A stretch of DNA of 64,000 nt from Gammaproteobacteria bacterium (GCA_026995045.1 JALWPK010000057.1:17409-81408); one strand, 5' to 3'; numbered from the stretch's first letter, positions 48,745-57,658 are shown. The notes: a model not told the origin generated them from the letters alone. A program made the numbers and translations.

Positions 48745-50415
48745 ATGAAAAAATGTTCAAAAACACAAACGCAGGTGCTGGCGGCGGCGCTATTGCTGGC
48801 TGCCGGCAGCGCTGTCGCGCACGACGATAATGAGCCGGGCACGCCGGTTTGCCTTGAAGCGAATTACATGATGGCCGATGCGATGAATGCGCCGTTCGCC
48901 GGGCCGGTTACCGGGCCGGGGCGTGTCATTGAGATGAATATCATTACCGGTGAGCGTGGCATTACAGTCAATAATCCATTTTCAGGGACTAACGCGGGCA
49001 CGCCAATATGCACACCGGATGTTAGTTGTCCGGGGCCATGGAAACCCACAGGTGTGCTGTCAGGAGGGATGAACGGGCATGCATACCTGACCAGTGCTGC
49101 GCAGCACGCCATTACGGAGTTTCACCGTGATGGCACGCCAATAAGAACCGCGCCGCCGTTGCCGACATCGCCTTCCCCGAATGGTGGTGGTTTCGGTTTT
49201 GTGCCGCGCTTGCTGGGCACGCAAATAATGCCGAATGGCAACTTGTTGCAGACAGTCTGCGATGCGAACTTTTTCAATGCGCCAAATTCTGACCGTATTT
49301 TACCGGGAGAGCCCGATCCAAAAGGCGATGGTAATTCCTCCAACCTGTATTTTCCGCCGGTGTATTCCACCGATGCGCGGGCTGACAACAGCAGGATACT
49401 CGTACTGGATCAGGAAACGCTTGAAGTGATTGATGAATACTCCAGGCCGCGAAAATGGTTGCGCGATGAACACGGCAACAGAGTGCGCAACCCGGCGCAT
49501 GACCTATGGACCTGCCCGGCCGGTATATCGTTTACATCAGAAGGCATGATTGTTACCGGTTTTCATAGCGCTGCTGCATTTGTCATCGACTGGAAAGCCG
49601 GTGTCGATAAACACAGCCGGGGAGTCGGTTCCAACAAGCCGTTTGACGATGATGAGCCATTTGATCTTGGCCGCAAGAAAAATCGCGCCAAAGTGATTCG
49701 TGTTATCGATTTGTTGAATACTGATATGGATGGCGACGGTGTGATGGACGCGCCGCCTGCGGCAATAGATGATCCGAACCGGCGTGATTCATTGCGCGCA
49801 AACTCTGTTGATGAATCCGGTAACGTCTACGGCACGTTTCGAATGCGCTCACGTGATTGTTTGCGCGGTGAATATGCCGGCGCGCCAGGAGGCTGCAATC
49901 CGGGTGTATTCCGTCAACATGTTTTTATCGCCAAAGCAGGCGGCAACATGAAAACCGGCACCATTGCGCTTGATCCCGGTGTCAATGTGATTGCCGGTAT
50001 TCGCATCAATCGCATGTCAGCAAAAGGCTGTGAATATGTGCGCAATGAAGTGCTGGACGCTGGCGGCATACTGACCGGCGACGAGTGTGATGTTGAAACC
50101 CTGTATGTATCGACATCCGCCGCCAATGCGGGTTGTGACCCTGACGGCGACGGTCAGATGGGGCCGGGGCATCCTGCGAATCAGTGTTTTGTTCCCGGTG
50201 GCGCCGTTTATGAATACCGCATCGATGAAGCGCATATTGATGGTGCAAACGGTTCATGCACTGGTGACCCGAATGATGGTTATGGACCGGGTGAGGGCAA
50301 TGAAGGCTGCGCCATGCCAATTGCACAGTTCGATGTGATAGACCCGGTTACCGGTGAGGTGGAACCGGTCGATCCGCGTATGCTGATGCCGATACATGAA
50401 GCCTTTATACAATAA
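48745..50415 (+). CDS. Cysteine-rich secreted protein, probable ECF-sigma target
   Basis: A 556-residue exported protein that I cannot place in a named family. The signal peptide is cut after AVA. The mature part has about a dozen cysteines spread in short motifs (CTPDVSC, RDCLRGEY, GGCNPG, GDECDVE), suggesting disulfides. It also has calcium-loop-like acid repeats (TDMDGDGVMD and DPDGDGQMGPG). Propeller-like stretches occur (GHAYLTSAAQHAITEFHRDG, SRILVLDQETLEVIDEY, GMIVTGFHSAAAFVIDW). Start 48745 has GGGAG upstream; the frame is open to 48640. It is driven by an ECF-type promoter divergent from the sigma gene and is followed by a DUF3859 lipoprotein gene. Confidence 0.75.
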   Translation: MKKCSKTQTQVLAAALLLAAGSAVAHDDNEPGTPVCLEANYMMADAMNAPFAGPVTGPGRVIEMNIITGERGITVNNPFSGTNAGTPICTPDVSCPGPWKPTGVLSGGMNGHAYLTSAAQHAITEFHRDGTPIRTAPPLPTSPSPNGGGFGFVPRLLGTQIMPNGNLLQTVCDANFFNAPNSDRILPGEPDPKGDGNSSNLYFPPVYSTDARADNSRILVLDQETLEVIDEYSRPRKWLRDEHGNRVRNPAHDLWTCPAGISFTSEGMIVTGFHSAAAFVIDWKAGVDKHSRGVGSNKPFDDDEPFDLGRKKNRAKVIRVIDLLNTDMDGDGVMDAPPAAIDDPNRRDSLRANSVDESGNVYGTFRMRSRDCLRGEYAGAPGGCNPGVFRQHVFIAKAGGNMKTGTIALDPGVNVIAGIRINRMSAKGCEYVRNEVLDAGGILTGDECDVETLYVSTSAANAGCDPDGDGQMGPGHPANQCFVPGGAVYEYRIDEAHIDGANGSCTGDPNDGYGPGEGNEGCAMPIAQFDVIDPVTGEVEPVDPRMLMPIHEAFIQ

Positions 50416-50487
50416 GGTGGTGCGCAATCAGGACGGCAATGGAAGCCGTCCTGGTTATTGGTGTAACCAATGCTGACGGAGACATAT

Positions 50488-51153
50488 ATGAAGAATCTGT
50501 TCATCATCCTGGTAATTGCACTGGGTATTAGTGGCTGCAGTTACTACGACAAAACGCACAACGCAGCAGTGAATGATGCTGACGGCAGTAGCATGAAAGC
50601 CAAGGTCATCAAGTCCGGCCTGTTCAAAGTGGTGCGCAGCGGTGGGCTGGTTGCCAGCGCGCATACCAGCACCGGTAAAGCATTTGTCAAACCGGTTATT
50701 CAAATGGTAAAGGCAGGCAACCGTATTCCACTGGTGAAAGATGCGCATATGTCACTGCAGTATCGAATCTGGAATTTGCCGGAACAACCCGCCTATATAC
50801 CGCTAAGGCGTGTGCTGCGGCATCCGCCGATGACCTTGCCTGATGGCAAAGTAACCACGGGCTCGGAGTACATGATTACCGGCAAGGTCAATGCCGGGCA
50901 GGTCATTGCCTATACCGGCTACGGTTTGAACGAGCCGTATGAAATGCTTGAAGGTGACTGGACGTTTGAAATATGGCAGGGTGGCAACAAGCTGGTCGAG
51001 CATACCTTCACAACCTATTGGCCGGATGCCGCAGAAGCGGTTCAAATACAAAACAGCCTGCACCCGGTGGCGCGGAAGTCTGCGGCAAAGTCAGTCAGTT
51101 ACCGGAAAAAGCCGGTGCGCGGCAAAGCGGCTGCAGTGAAAAAATGGTTATAG
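50488..51153 (+). CDS. DUF3859 lipoprotein
   Basis: A 221-residue lipoprotein: signal with ISGC lipobox, then a beta-rich DUF3859 domain (about 35-185) with YRIWNLPEQPAYIPLRRVLRHPPMTLPDGK, EYMITGKVNAGQVIAYTGYG and GDWTFEIWQGGNKLVEHTFTTYW. The C-terminal 35 residues are very basic (KSAAKSVSYRKKPVRGKAAAVKKW), unusual for the family. Start 50488 is chosen for its signal peptide. It follows the cysteine-rich protein by 72 bp on the same strand and is probably in its operon. Confidence 0.82.
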   Translation: MKNLFIILVIALGISGCSYYDKTHNAAVNDADGSSMKAKVIKSGLFKVVRSGGLVASAHTSTGKAFVKPVIQMVKAGNRIPLVKDAHMSLQYRIWNLPEQPAYIPLRRVLRHPPMTLPDGKVTTGSEYMITGKVNAGQVIAYTGYGLNEPYEMLEGDWTFEIWQGGNKLVEHTFTTYWPDAAEAVQIQNSLHPVARKSAAKSVSYRKKPVRGKAAAVKKWL

Positions 51154-51155
51154 GG

Positions 51156-52070
51156 TCAGCGTAAAGGAATGCGCAGGTTGAAATAAACAGGGCGTGAAAT
51201 GCCCTTGTGTATGACAGGCTCAAACAAGGCGGTAAACAGGGTGGCGCCAATGTCGGTGCTGATGCCACTGGCCCGGTGTGTGATGACATAGCTGAAGCCG
51301 GCAAAAGGGTCCGGAATATGCGTGCCGTTGCCTGCCTCATCGGATGAACCACTGGCGCTGACCGCGCCGGACTGCAGGCTGCCTTCGAAGCCGACTCTGG
51401 GCAAGGGCAAGGCTGCCACCAGCCTGCCGCGTCCACTGTACTCACCGCCAAACAGGGAATCAGCTTGCAGATTGAGTGCGATTACCGGGGTGATGGCGGT
51501 ATAGTTTGCGGCATAATCAAGTTCGCCGCTGAATGCAGGCGTAGTGGATGTGCTGTCAAACTGCATGCTGAACCGGCTGACACGCAATGTTTCCAGTATG
51601 ACGCCAAACTGCCAGTCCGCACTTGCGGCGCGTTGCCTGGTATAAAACAGCCCAACACCGAAATGTTCGGCCTGTCCGTGAATATTGCTGATATCGGCAT
51701 TAAAGCTGACCGGCAGTGGTGAAATATCGGCGAATGAAGGCTGGATAAGGGCGGGGGCGTTGCGGCCAGATAAATCCAGATAGTCATAGAAACCGGTCAG
51801 TGACCATGTATGCTGACGTTCGCCGGCAAATCGCCAGTCAACATCAAACATGAGTACGCGGATGCTCAGTTGCTGTGCGTCAAAGCTGGCATAGCCGAGT
51901 TGCGTTGAAAGCGCGTCGCCTGTCTTGTCCGCATCAATGGCTGATGTCGCCAGATAGCGGACATTCATCGGGGATTCCAGAATATGCTCTGCGACATAAT
52001 CGGTGGATTCATCGGCGCTGGCAGTGATGCTGAAGCCGAGCAGGAATAATAAGCTGGTAATATGTCGCAT
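51156..52070 (-). CDS. Putative outer membrane beta-barrel protein
   Basis: A 304-residue exported protein with a signal peptide (cut after ASA). It contains alternating amphipathic strands (LSIRVLMFDVDWRFAGERQHTWSLTGFYDY, HFGVGLFYTRQRAASADWQFGVILE, YFNLRIPLR at the end). The pattern suggests an 8-10 strand barrel, but the last residue is Arg rather than an aromatic. No named family recognised. It is convergent with the DUF3859 gene (2 bp between stops), so the two transcripts overlap. Confidence 0.65.
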   Translation of the reverse strand: MRHITSLLFLLGFSITASADESTDYVAEHILESPMNVRYLATSAIDADKTGDALSTQLGYASFDAQQLSIRVLMFDVDWRFAGERQHTWSLTGFYDYLDLSGRNAPALIQPSFADISPLPVSFNADISNIHGQAEHFGVGLFYTRQRAASADWQFGVILETLRVSRFSMQFDSTSTTPAFSGELDYAANYTAITPVIALNLQADSLFGGEYSGRGRLVAALPLPRVGFEGSLQSGAVSASGSSDEAGNGTHIPDPFAGFSYVITHRASGISTDIGATLFTALFEPVIHKGISRPVYFNLRIPLR

Positions 52071-52157
52071 AATGATTCAGGGGTATATCGGGATGTTGTT
52101 GCCTGCGGCTGAATATATTAACGTAGCGTCCTTCAGTTTTCACTCGAGCATAGAAAC

Positions 52158-52517
52158 ATGGCCAAAACCGGCGCAACAGGACTGACACGAATTATCAACG
52201 CGGCAAAGTACAGCTGGCTGGGGTTCCGCGCGGCTTACCGGCACGAAGAAGCCTTTCGCCAGGAAGTCTGGCTGCTGATTGTACTGGCGCCGGTGGCCTG
52301 GTACGCGGGGGAAACGCTGTCGCAGAAGCTGGCGCTGATTTGCGCGCTGTTGTTCGTGATGCTGGTTGAGTTGCTGAATTCAGCCATTGAAGCGGTGGTC
52401 GATCGCATTGGCGATGAACACCATGAACTGGCCGGGCGCGCCAAGGATATGGGCTCGTCTGCGGTGTTTCTGGCTATCGTTATATGCATTGGCGTGTGGC
52501 TGGCTGTCTTGTTATAG
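52158..52517 (+). CDS. dgkA: Diacylglycerol kinase DgkA
   Basis: A 119-residue inner-membrane kinase that phosphorylates diacylglycerol to phosphatidate. Three helices; key blocks are GFRAAYRHEEAFRQEVW (catalytic-site acid residues) and VELLNSAIEAVVDRIGDEHHELAGRAKDMGSSAV. Diacylglycerol is released when phosphoglycerol or phosphoethanolamine is moved from phospholipids by sulfatase-fold transferases. Such a gene follows directly on the same strand, which supports a recycling partnership. Confidence 0.96.
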   Translation: MAKTGATGLTRIINAAKYSWLGFRAAYRHEEAFRQEVWLLIVLAPVAWYAGETLSQKLALICALLFVMLVELLNSAIEAVVDRIGDEHHELAGRAKDMGSSAVFLAIVICIGVWLAVLL

Positions 52518-52646
52518 CTGCCGTTATAGTTGGCGGAACAGGCCGCGGTTGTTCGAATTCGACGCTGCACACAGGTAGAATAGGCGAACTGATTGTCACC
52601 CGTCGCCGGTTTGTCCCGGTTTCATAAAACATATTCTGGAATCCCC

Positions 52647-54566
52647 TTGGTTAAAGCGTCTTTATTTCAAACCGTCACACTGCTGCTGCGCTGGTATCTG
52701 ATTCTGCTGTTGATATTTGCGACCGGCCGCGCTGTGCTGTTTGCCTTGTTTTACCAGCGTTTGCATGACAGCGATGTCAATATCTGGCTGAGTTTTGTCT
52801 ATGGCCTGCGCATGGACACCATCGCCGCCAGCCTGTTGCTGCTGGCGCCGGCGCTGGTGTTGCACCTAACGCCGAGACCGCTGGCGGCGCTTGGCAATGC
52901 TTTGCTACGCGCGTATTTTTTTGTGGTGTTGCTGATTGCGGTATATATGGAAAACGCCACGTTGCCGTTCATCAATGAATATGATGTCCGCCCCAATATC
53001 ATTTTTATCAACTATCTGAAATACCCGCGCGAAGTACTCAGCACAATATGGGCGGTATACAAACCGGAGCTGTTTGTTTCCTTTGTGATGATGGCGCTGG
53101 CGGGCTGGTGGTTTATGCGCAGCCCGAAAACGCGATTTGATGCTGCGTTGCAGGTTCCGTTGCGCATTCGCATCATCGTGTTGCTGCCCGTTCTGCTGGT
53201 GCTGGTGATGGGAGTGCGCTCCTCATTTGGTCATCGGCCCGCCAATCCGTCCGACGCCATTTTTTCCAGCAATCGTCTGCTGAATGAAATCACCAAGAAC
53301 ACATTGCACAATGTGGGGTATGCCGCTTACTCGGAAATGCGCCACGGCGGCAGCGCGGGCAAATACGGCAAAATGTCAGTTGGGGAAGCCTTGCGGCGAA
53401 TGAAACAGCGTTTGCGGATTGCAGACGGTAGTGACGATTCGCTTTTCAGGAGACTGGAGCCGACGCACTTCAAAACAGATCAACCCAAAAACCTGGTGAT
53501 TTTTTTGCAGGAAAGCCTGGGCGCGCAATTTGTCGGCGCGCTCGGCGGCGAGCCGGATGTCACGCCCAACATCAATGCTCTGAGTGATGAGTCGGTGTTT
53601 TTTACGCAGCTGTTTTCCAATGGCACGCGCAGTGTGCGGGGCATTGCTGGCGTGGTCGCCGGCTTTCTGGCGACCCCCGGCAAGGGCGTGGTCAAGCGCA
53701 ATCTGTCACAGCAGGATTTTTTCACTGTGGCGCAATTACTCAAGCCGTACCATTACCGCAGCAGCTTTTTTTATGGCGGTGAAAGCCGGTTTGACAATAT
53801 GAAGTCGTGGTTTGCCGGTAACGGTTTTGATGAAATTTTTGATGAGGCCACGTTTGGCGATGAGGTCTACCACGGCACCTGGGGGGTGGACGATGCTGCG
53901 GTGGTTCGACGCGCCAGCCAGTATTACAAACAACTGAACGACAATGGTGAAAAATTTGTTTCCGTGATTTTTTCCACCACCAATCACACGCCGTTTGATT
54001 TTCCACCAGGCGTGATTGATTTGCTGCCTGGTGAGCCGGAAAAAAGCGTGAGGAACGCCATCAAGTATGCCGACCATGCCATCGGTGAATTGATAAGGCT
54101 GTCTCGGCTGCAGGGTTATTACGATGACACTGTGTTTCTGGTGATTGCCGATCACAACATTCGCACCTACGGCGACGACATTATACCGGTGAACATGTTT
54201 CACATACCCGGCATGATTCTGGGCGGCGGCGTCAAGCCGGAAAAAATTGACTTGCTGTCAAGCCAGCCCGACGCGCTGGCCACAGCGCTGGATTATATCG
54301 GTATGGATCTGGAATACCCGATACTGGGGCGTTCGGTGTATGTGGATGACAAGGCCGAAGTGACGCTGCTGCAATTCCATAACATTTATGGTTTGCGCCA
54401 CAAGGATGAAATCGCCATTCTGCAACCGGGCAAAGCGGCGCAAACCTGGCGGGTGACGCAAGACATGAAACTGGTTCGCGCGGCGCACAATGCCGAGCTT
54501 GAAAAAGATGCGCTGGCCTTTGTTGTTGCGCTGGATGTGCTGTACCGCAATCAGCTATATCGCTAA
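52647..54566 (+). CDS. LtaS/OpgB-like phosphoglycerol transferase (sulfatase fold)
   Basis: A membrane enzyme of about 639 residues. Five N-terminal membrane helices (to about residue 190) are followed by an extracytoplasmic sulfatase/alkaline-phosphatase fold. NLVIFLQESLGAQ has the first metal Glu, FSNGTRSVRGIAG the catalytic Thr, STTNHTPFDFP a His and LVIADHNIRTYG the Asp-His metal pair. The LTA-synthase-type family adds glycerol phosphate to glycans or lipids and leaves diacylglycerol. Start is TTG at 52647 with TGGA upstream; an in-frame TTG at 52593 is possible. The adjacent dgkA fits recycling. Confidence 0.88.
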   Translation: MVKASLFQTVTLLLRWYLILLLIFATGRAVLFALFYQRLHDSDVNIWLSFVYGLRMDTIAASLLLLAPALVLHLTPRPLAALGNALLRAYFFVVLLIAVYMENATLPFINEYDVRPNIIFINYLKYPREVLSTIWAVYKPELFVSFVMMALAGWWFMRSPKTRFDAALQVPLRIRIIVLLPVLLVLVMGVRSSFGHRPANPSDAIFSSNRLLNEITKNTLHNVGYAAYSEMRHGGSAGKYGKMSVGEALRRMKQRLRIADGSDDSLFRRLEPTHFKTDQPKNLVIFLQESLGAQFVGALGGEPDVTPNINALSDESVFFTQLFSNGTRSVRGIAGVVAGFLATPGKGVVKRNLSQQDFFTVAQLLKPYHYRSSFFYGGESRFDNMKSWFAGNGFDEIFDEATFGDEVYHGTWGVDDAAVVRRASQYYKQLNDNGEKFVSVIFSTTNHTPFDFPPGVIDLLPGEPEKSVRNAIKYADHAIGELIRLSRLQGYYDDTVFLVIADHNIRTYGDDIIPVNMFHIPGMILGGGVKPEKIDLLSSQPDALATALDYIGMDLEYPILGRSVYVDDKAEVTLLQFHNIYGLRHKDEIAILQPGKAAQTWRVTQDMKLVRAAHNAELEKDALAFVVALDVLYRNQLYR

Positions 54567-54569
54567 TGC

Positions 54570-55154
54570 TCAACAACCTTGTTTGTGCAGGCGCCACGCC
54601 TGCCGCGCCGAACGGATGTCAACATGCGGGTGTTTCATCAACAGCGTGATAATGATTTCCTCCAGTCCAGCGTACACGCAGACCAAAGCCGCCAGATAAA
54701 ACGGCCACGCGCTGATTTCCAGAAACAGCAAAACATAACCGATGAAGGTAACCAGCACGGCGATTTTGACGCTCCAGGTGTGATAACTGGTGATGACGTG
54801 AAACTTTATCAGCCCGATCAGCACCGGCACGGTAAAGCTGGCGATAATCAGCGAAAACCAGAGTTTTTCCCTCAGCACAATATCCGGCCACAACAGCCAT
54901 GCGCCGAGCGCCATGGTGGAATAAATGGTGAAGTCGCCCCAACTGTCCAGATGCGAACCCAGCTCGGTAATCTGGTTTAATTTTCGCGCAAGAAAACCGT
55001 CCAGCACATCGGTGAATCCGGAAAACGCCAGCGCCGCGATAAACAATTCAGGTTGCTGGTTCAGCGCGAGCGCAATCATCAGCGGCGCCATCAACAGGCG
55101 CAGCATGCTGAAAAAATTTGGCAGATTGAGCAGCCGCTGTGGTTTGTTTCTCAT
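54570..55154 (-). CDS. CDP-alcohol phosphatidyltransferase
   Basis: A 194-residue integral membrane enzyme of the phospholipid-head-group family (PgsA/CrlS-like). The exact signature DG-x2-AR-x8-G-x3-D-x3-D is present in TDVLDGFLARKLNQITELGSHLDSWGD. It has about six hydrophobic segments. The longest open frame reaches 55919, but the part above 55154 is an antisense shadow of the EEP gene; the ATG at 55154 (MRNKPQRLLNLPN) begins a normal family N-terminus. Which alcohol it uses is unknown. It is divergent from the EEP gene by 45 bp. Confidence 0.9.
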   Translation of the reverse strand: MRNKPQRLLNLPNFFSMLRLLMAPLMIALALNQQPELFIAALAFSGFTDVLDGFLARKLNQITELGSHLDSWGDFTIYSTMALGAWLLWPDIVLREKLWFSLIIASFTVPVLIGLIKFHVITSYHTWSVKIAVLVTFIGYVLLFLEISAWPFYLAALVCVYAGLEEIIITLLMKHPHVDIRSARQAWRLHKQGC

Positions 55155-55199
55155 ATTCCGCCTATATAATGATGCTTGTAGTAAACACAATACACCAAG

Positions 55200-55967
55200 A
55201 TGCCGGCCAGTATAAAAATACTTACCTATAACATCCACAAGGGCATGAGCGCGGCCAACCATCGCTTTGTGCTGCACTCGATACGCGACGCGCTGCGCCG
55301 GCAGGACGCCGACGTAGTCTTGTTGCAGGAAGTGCACGGCGACCACAGCAGCCGCCGCAAAAACATTCACAACTGGCCCGATAACGATCAACTGGCCTAT
55401 CTGGCGGAAAATACCTGGCCGCATGTCGCCTATGGCAAGAACGCCATTTACCGGCGCGGGCATCACGGCAACGCCGTGCTCAGCAAGACGCCGTTGCTGG
55501 CCTGGCAGAACATCGATGTGTCGCTGGCGCGCAAGCACAGCCGCAGCCTGCTGCACACGGAATTGCAATGGCCGCACGCGGACAGCAAGTTGCACATTAT
55601 TTGCGTGCACCTGGGCCTGTTCAGTTTTGAGCGTGAACAGCAACTGGCGACGCTGTCGCAGCATGTGCTGGCCGAAATTCCGGAAAACGAGCCTCTGATT
55701 ATCGCGGGGGATTTCAACGACTGGCGCAGCCGAGCAGGCGCGCATCTGCACGACGGTTTTGGCCTCAGCGAGGTGTTTCAGCACCACGAAGGCCGTCTCG
55801 CCAGAACCTTCCCGGCCTGGCTGCCGGTGTTCAAAATGGATAGGGTGTACAGCCGCGGCCTGCAGGTGAAAGGCTACGAGCAATTGCGCGGCAAGCCCTG
55901 GCAGTTGCTGTCCGACCATATTCCACTGCTGGTTGAATTCGAACTCGCCAGCCCCATGCCATCTTGA
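55200..55967 (+). CDS. Endonuclease/exonuclease/phosphatase (EEP) family protein
   Basis: A 255-residue cytoplasmic EEP-fold hydrolase. KILTYNIHKGMS at the N-terminus, VVLLQEVHGD (metal Glu), HLGLFSFEREQQLATL, IIAGDFNDWR (catalytic Asp/Asn) and LSDHIPLLVEFEL (catalytic His) are all present. Relatives such as YbhP lie beside cardiolipin synthase genes, so a phospholipid role is possible, supported by the divergent CDP-alcohol phosphatidyltransferase. DNA repair is the alternative. Confidence 0.88.
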   Translation: MPASIKILTYNIHKGMSAANHRFVLHSIRDALRRQDADVVLLQEVHGDHSSRRKNIHNWPDNDQLAYLAENTWPHVAYGKNAIYRRGHHGNAVLSKTPLLAWQNIDVSLARKHSRSLLHTELQWPHADSKLHIICVHLGLFSFEREQQLATLSQHVLAEIPENEPLIIAGDFNDWRSRAGAHLHDGFGLSEVFQHHEGRLARTFPAWLPVFKMDRVYSRGLQVKGYEQLRGKPWQLLSDHIPLLVEFELASPMPS

Positions 55968-56006
55968 TAGACTAGGCGCATCGAACCACCGTTTTTACCC
56001 ACGCCC

Positions 56007-56630
56007 ATGCAACAGAAAATCATCACCATGCTGCAATTGCAGGACAGCATGAACAGCAAGGTCAACCCCGACTGGCGCAGCGCCGGCAACGAATGGTACC
56101 GCGCCATCTGGATAGAAGCCTCGGAAATGCTGGAGCACTACGGCTGGAAATGGTGGAAACAGCAGTCGCCCGACCTGATGCAGGTCAAGCTCGAAGTGGT
56201 GGACATTGTGCACTTCGCACTCAGCATCCGGCTGGAGCAGGGGCTGACGCTGGAGCAAACCGCCGCGCTGATTGCCGACGACATCGCCCAGCCGCGCGCC
56301 AGCGATGACATCCGCGCCACGATTGAACTGCTTGCCAGGGAAACCCTGATAGACAAGGGCGCGCACTTTTCTGTCATCTGCGGCATCATGCAGCATCTGG
56401 ATATGCCGTTTGATGAGTTATATGAAATCTATGTCGGTAAAAACGTGCTCAACATGTTCCGACAGGACAACGGCTACAAGGACGGCAGTTACATCAAGGA
56501 ATGGGATGGCCGCGAAGACAACGAACACCTGGCCGACATCATGCAGTCGCTGGACAGTAACAGCCCGGCGTTCAAGGACGAAGTGTACGCCGCGCTGGCG
56601 GCCGCCTATCCGTCAGCCGCACCTGCCTGA
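56007..56630 (+). CDS. Dimeric (all-alpha) dUTP diphosphatase
   Basis: All-alpha dUTPase-like enzyme of 207 residues. Motifs WIEASEMLEHYGWKWWKQ, QVKLEVVDIVHF (the ExxxD metal site) and GKNVLNMFRQDNGYKDGSYIKEWDGREDNEHL are those of the dUTPase_2 family known from kinetoplastids, phages and some gammaproteobacteria. It hydrolyses dUTP to dUMP. Its 3' end overlaps the cNMP/rhodanese gene by 25 nt. Confidence 0.92.
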   Translation: MQQKIITMLQLQDSMNSKVNPDWRSAGNEWYRAIWIEASEMLEHYGWKWWKQQSPDLMQVKLEVVDIVHFALSIRLEQGLTLEQTAALIADDIAQPRASDDIRATIELLARETLIDKGAHFSVICGIMQHLDMPFDELYEIYVGKNVLNMFRQDNGYKDGSYIKEWDGREDNEHLADIMQSLDSNSPAFKDEVYAALAAAYPSAAPA

Positions 56631-57658
56631 GTTTCCGTTTCCAGCCAGCGGTTCATGCCGCCTTTCATGGAAACCGCGTTCAGCTTGCGTTGTTTCATGA
56701 TTAACGCCGCCACCGCGCTGCGTTTGCCGCTGCGGCAGTAAGTAATGTAACGCGTGTCCGGGTCGAGTTCATCCAGCCGGTTGCGCAGTTCGTGCAGCGG
56801 CAGCAGGCAGCAGCCTTCTATGTGGCAGTCTTCGTGCTCTTCTTCATAACGCACATCCAGCAGTTGATAACCCGGCTTGTTTTTCAGCACCTGCACCAGG
56901 TCGATGTCCACTTCTTCAATCACCGGTTTGGCGACCAGTTCGAGAAAGTCTTTTTTGTCGCCTTCCAGTATCACGCCATCGCTGCGCATTTTAATGGTGG
57001 CGTTGCGCGTGCCGCCGGTGACCAGCGCATCTTCGCCGAATGAGTCGCCTTCGCGCAGCACATTCACTTTTTGCGGGCTGTCGTCGTAAAGCCCCATCGA
57101 CCAGACTTCGGCGCTGCCCTTGTGCAGAATATAAAAATGCTCAGCCTGCGCGCCCTGTTCGATAATGACTTCACCCGCGCTGACAGCGCGCAACCGCATG
57201 CGTGAAATAAGCGAATACACAGACTCCACCGGCAGATTGGTCAGGCTGCGCGTGGTCATCACCTTGGATAACACCGCGAGCTTCTCCGGCTCATCCTGCA
57301 ACATGTTGGCGATGCCGCTCCAGGTCACCAGATCATCCAGCCGGCGCGAGTCCACATGGTTGAACACCGCATCGCGTTGCGCGGTAATGCAGGTGTAATC
57401 GCCATTGGTCGCAAGCGCAACAATGCGTTGGTCGGGCTGGCTGTTGTCATCAAGCGTTTTTTGCAAGCCGCCGTGTTCAACCTGAATTTCACCCTTGAGC
57501 AGATACAGAAAACTTTGCTCCGGGTTGCCGCGCAGATTGATTGACTCGCCTTGCTGCAGGCAGAACAGACGGTTTTGCTGCAGTGGCTGTGCGTTGTCCT
57601 GACCAAACAACGCGGAAACAAGCTTGTTATTGCCGGACAGAAACTGGCTGGACTCCAT
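56606..57658 (-). CDS. Double cyclic-nucleotide-binding / rhodanese protein
   Basis: A 350-residue cytoplasmic protein with two cNMP-binding-like domains (about 25-115, incomplete; and about 135-235) and a C-terminal rhodanese domain (about 245-345). In the second domain, VIIEQGAQAEHFYILHKGSAEVW and FGEDALVTGGTRNATIKM match the phosphate-binding cassette, though with divergent residues. The rhodanese active loop is CRSGKRS. No HTH follows, so it is not a CRP-type regulator. It may couple a nucleotide signal to sulfur or redox chemistry. It is convergent with the dUTPase gene with overlapping ends. Confidence 0.88.
   Translation of the reverse strand: MESSQFLSGNNKLVSALFGQDNAQPLQQNRLFCLQQGESINLRGNPEQSFLYLLKGEIQVEHGGLQKTLDDNSQPDQRIVALATNGDYTCITAQRDAVFNHVDSRRLDDLVTWSGIANMLQDEPEKLAVLSKVMTTRSLTNLPVESVYSLISRMRLRAVSAGEVIIEQGAQAEHFYILHKGSAEVWSMGLYDDSPQKVNVLREGDSFGEDALVTGGTRNATIKMRSDGVILEGDKKDFLELVAKPVIEEVDIDLVQVLKNKPGYQLLDVRYEEEHEDCHIEGCCLLPLHELRNRLDELDPDTRYITYCRSGKRSAVAALIMKQRKLNAVSMKGGMNRWLETETQAGAADG

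Noticed and set aside
55155..55919. Long N-terminal extension of the CDP-alcohol phosphatidyltransferase ORF
   Set aside because: It is the antisense shadow of the EEP gene; the membrane enzyme is complete from 55154.
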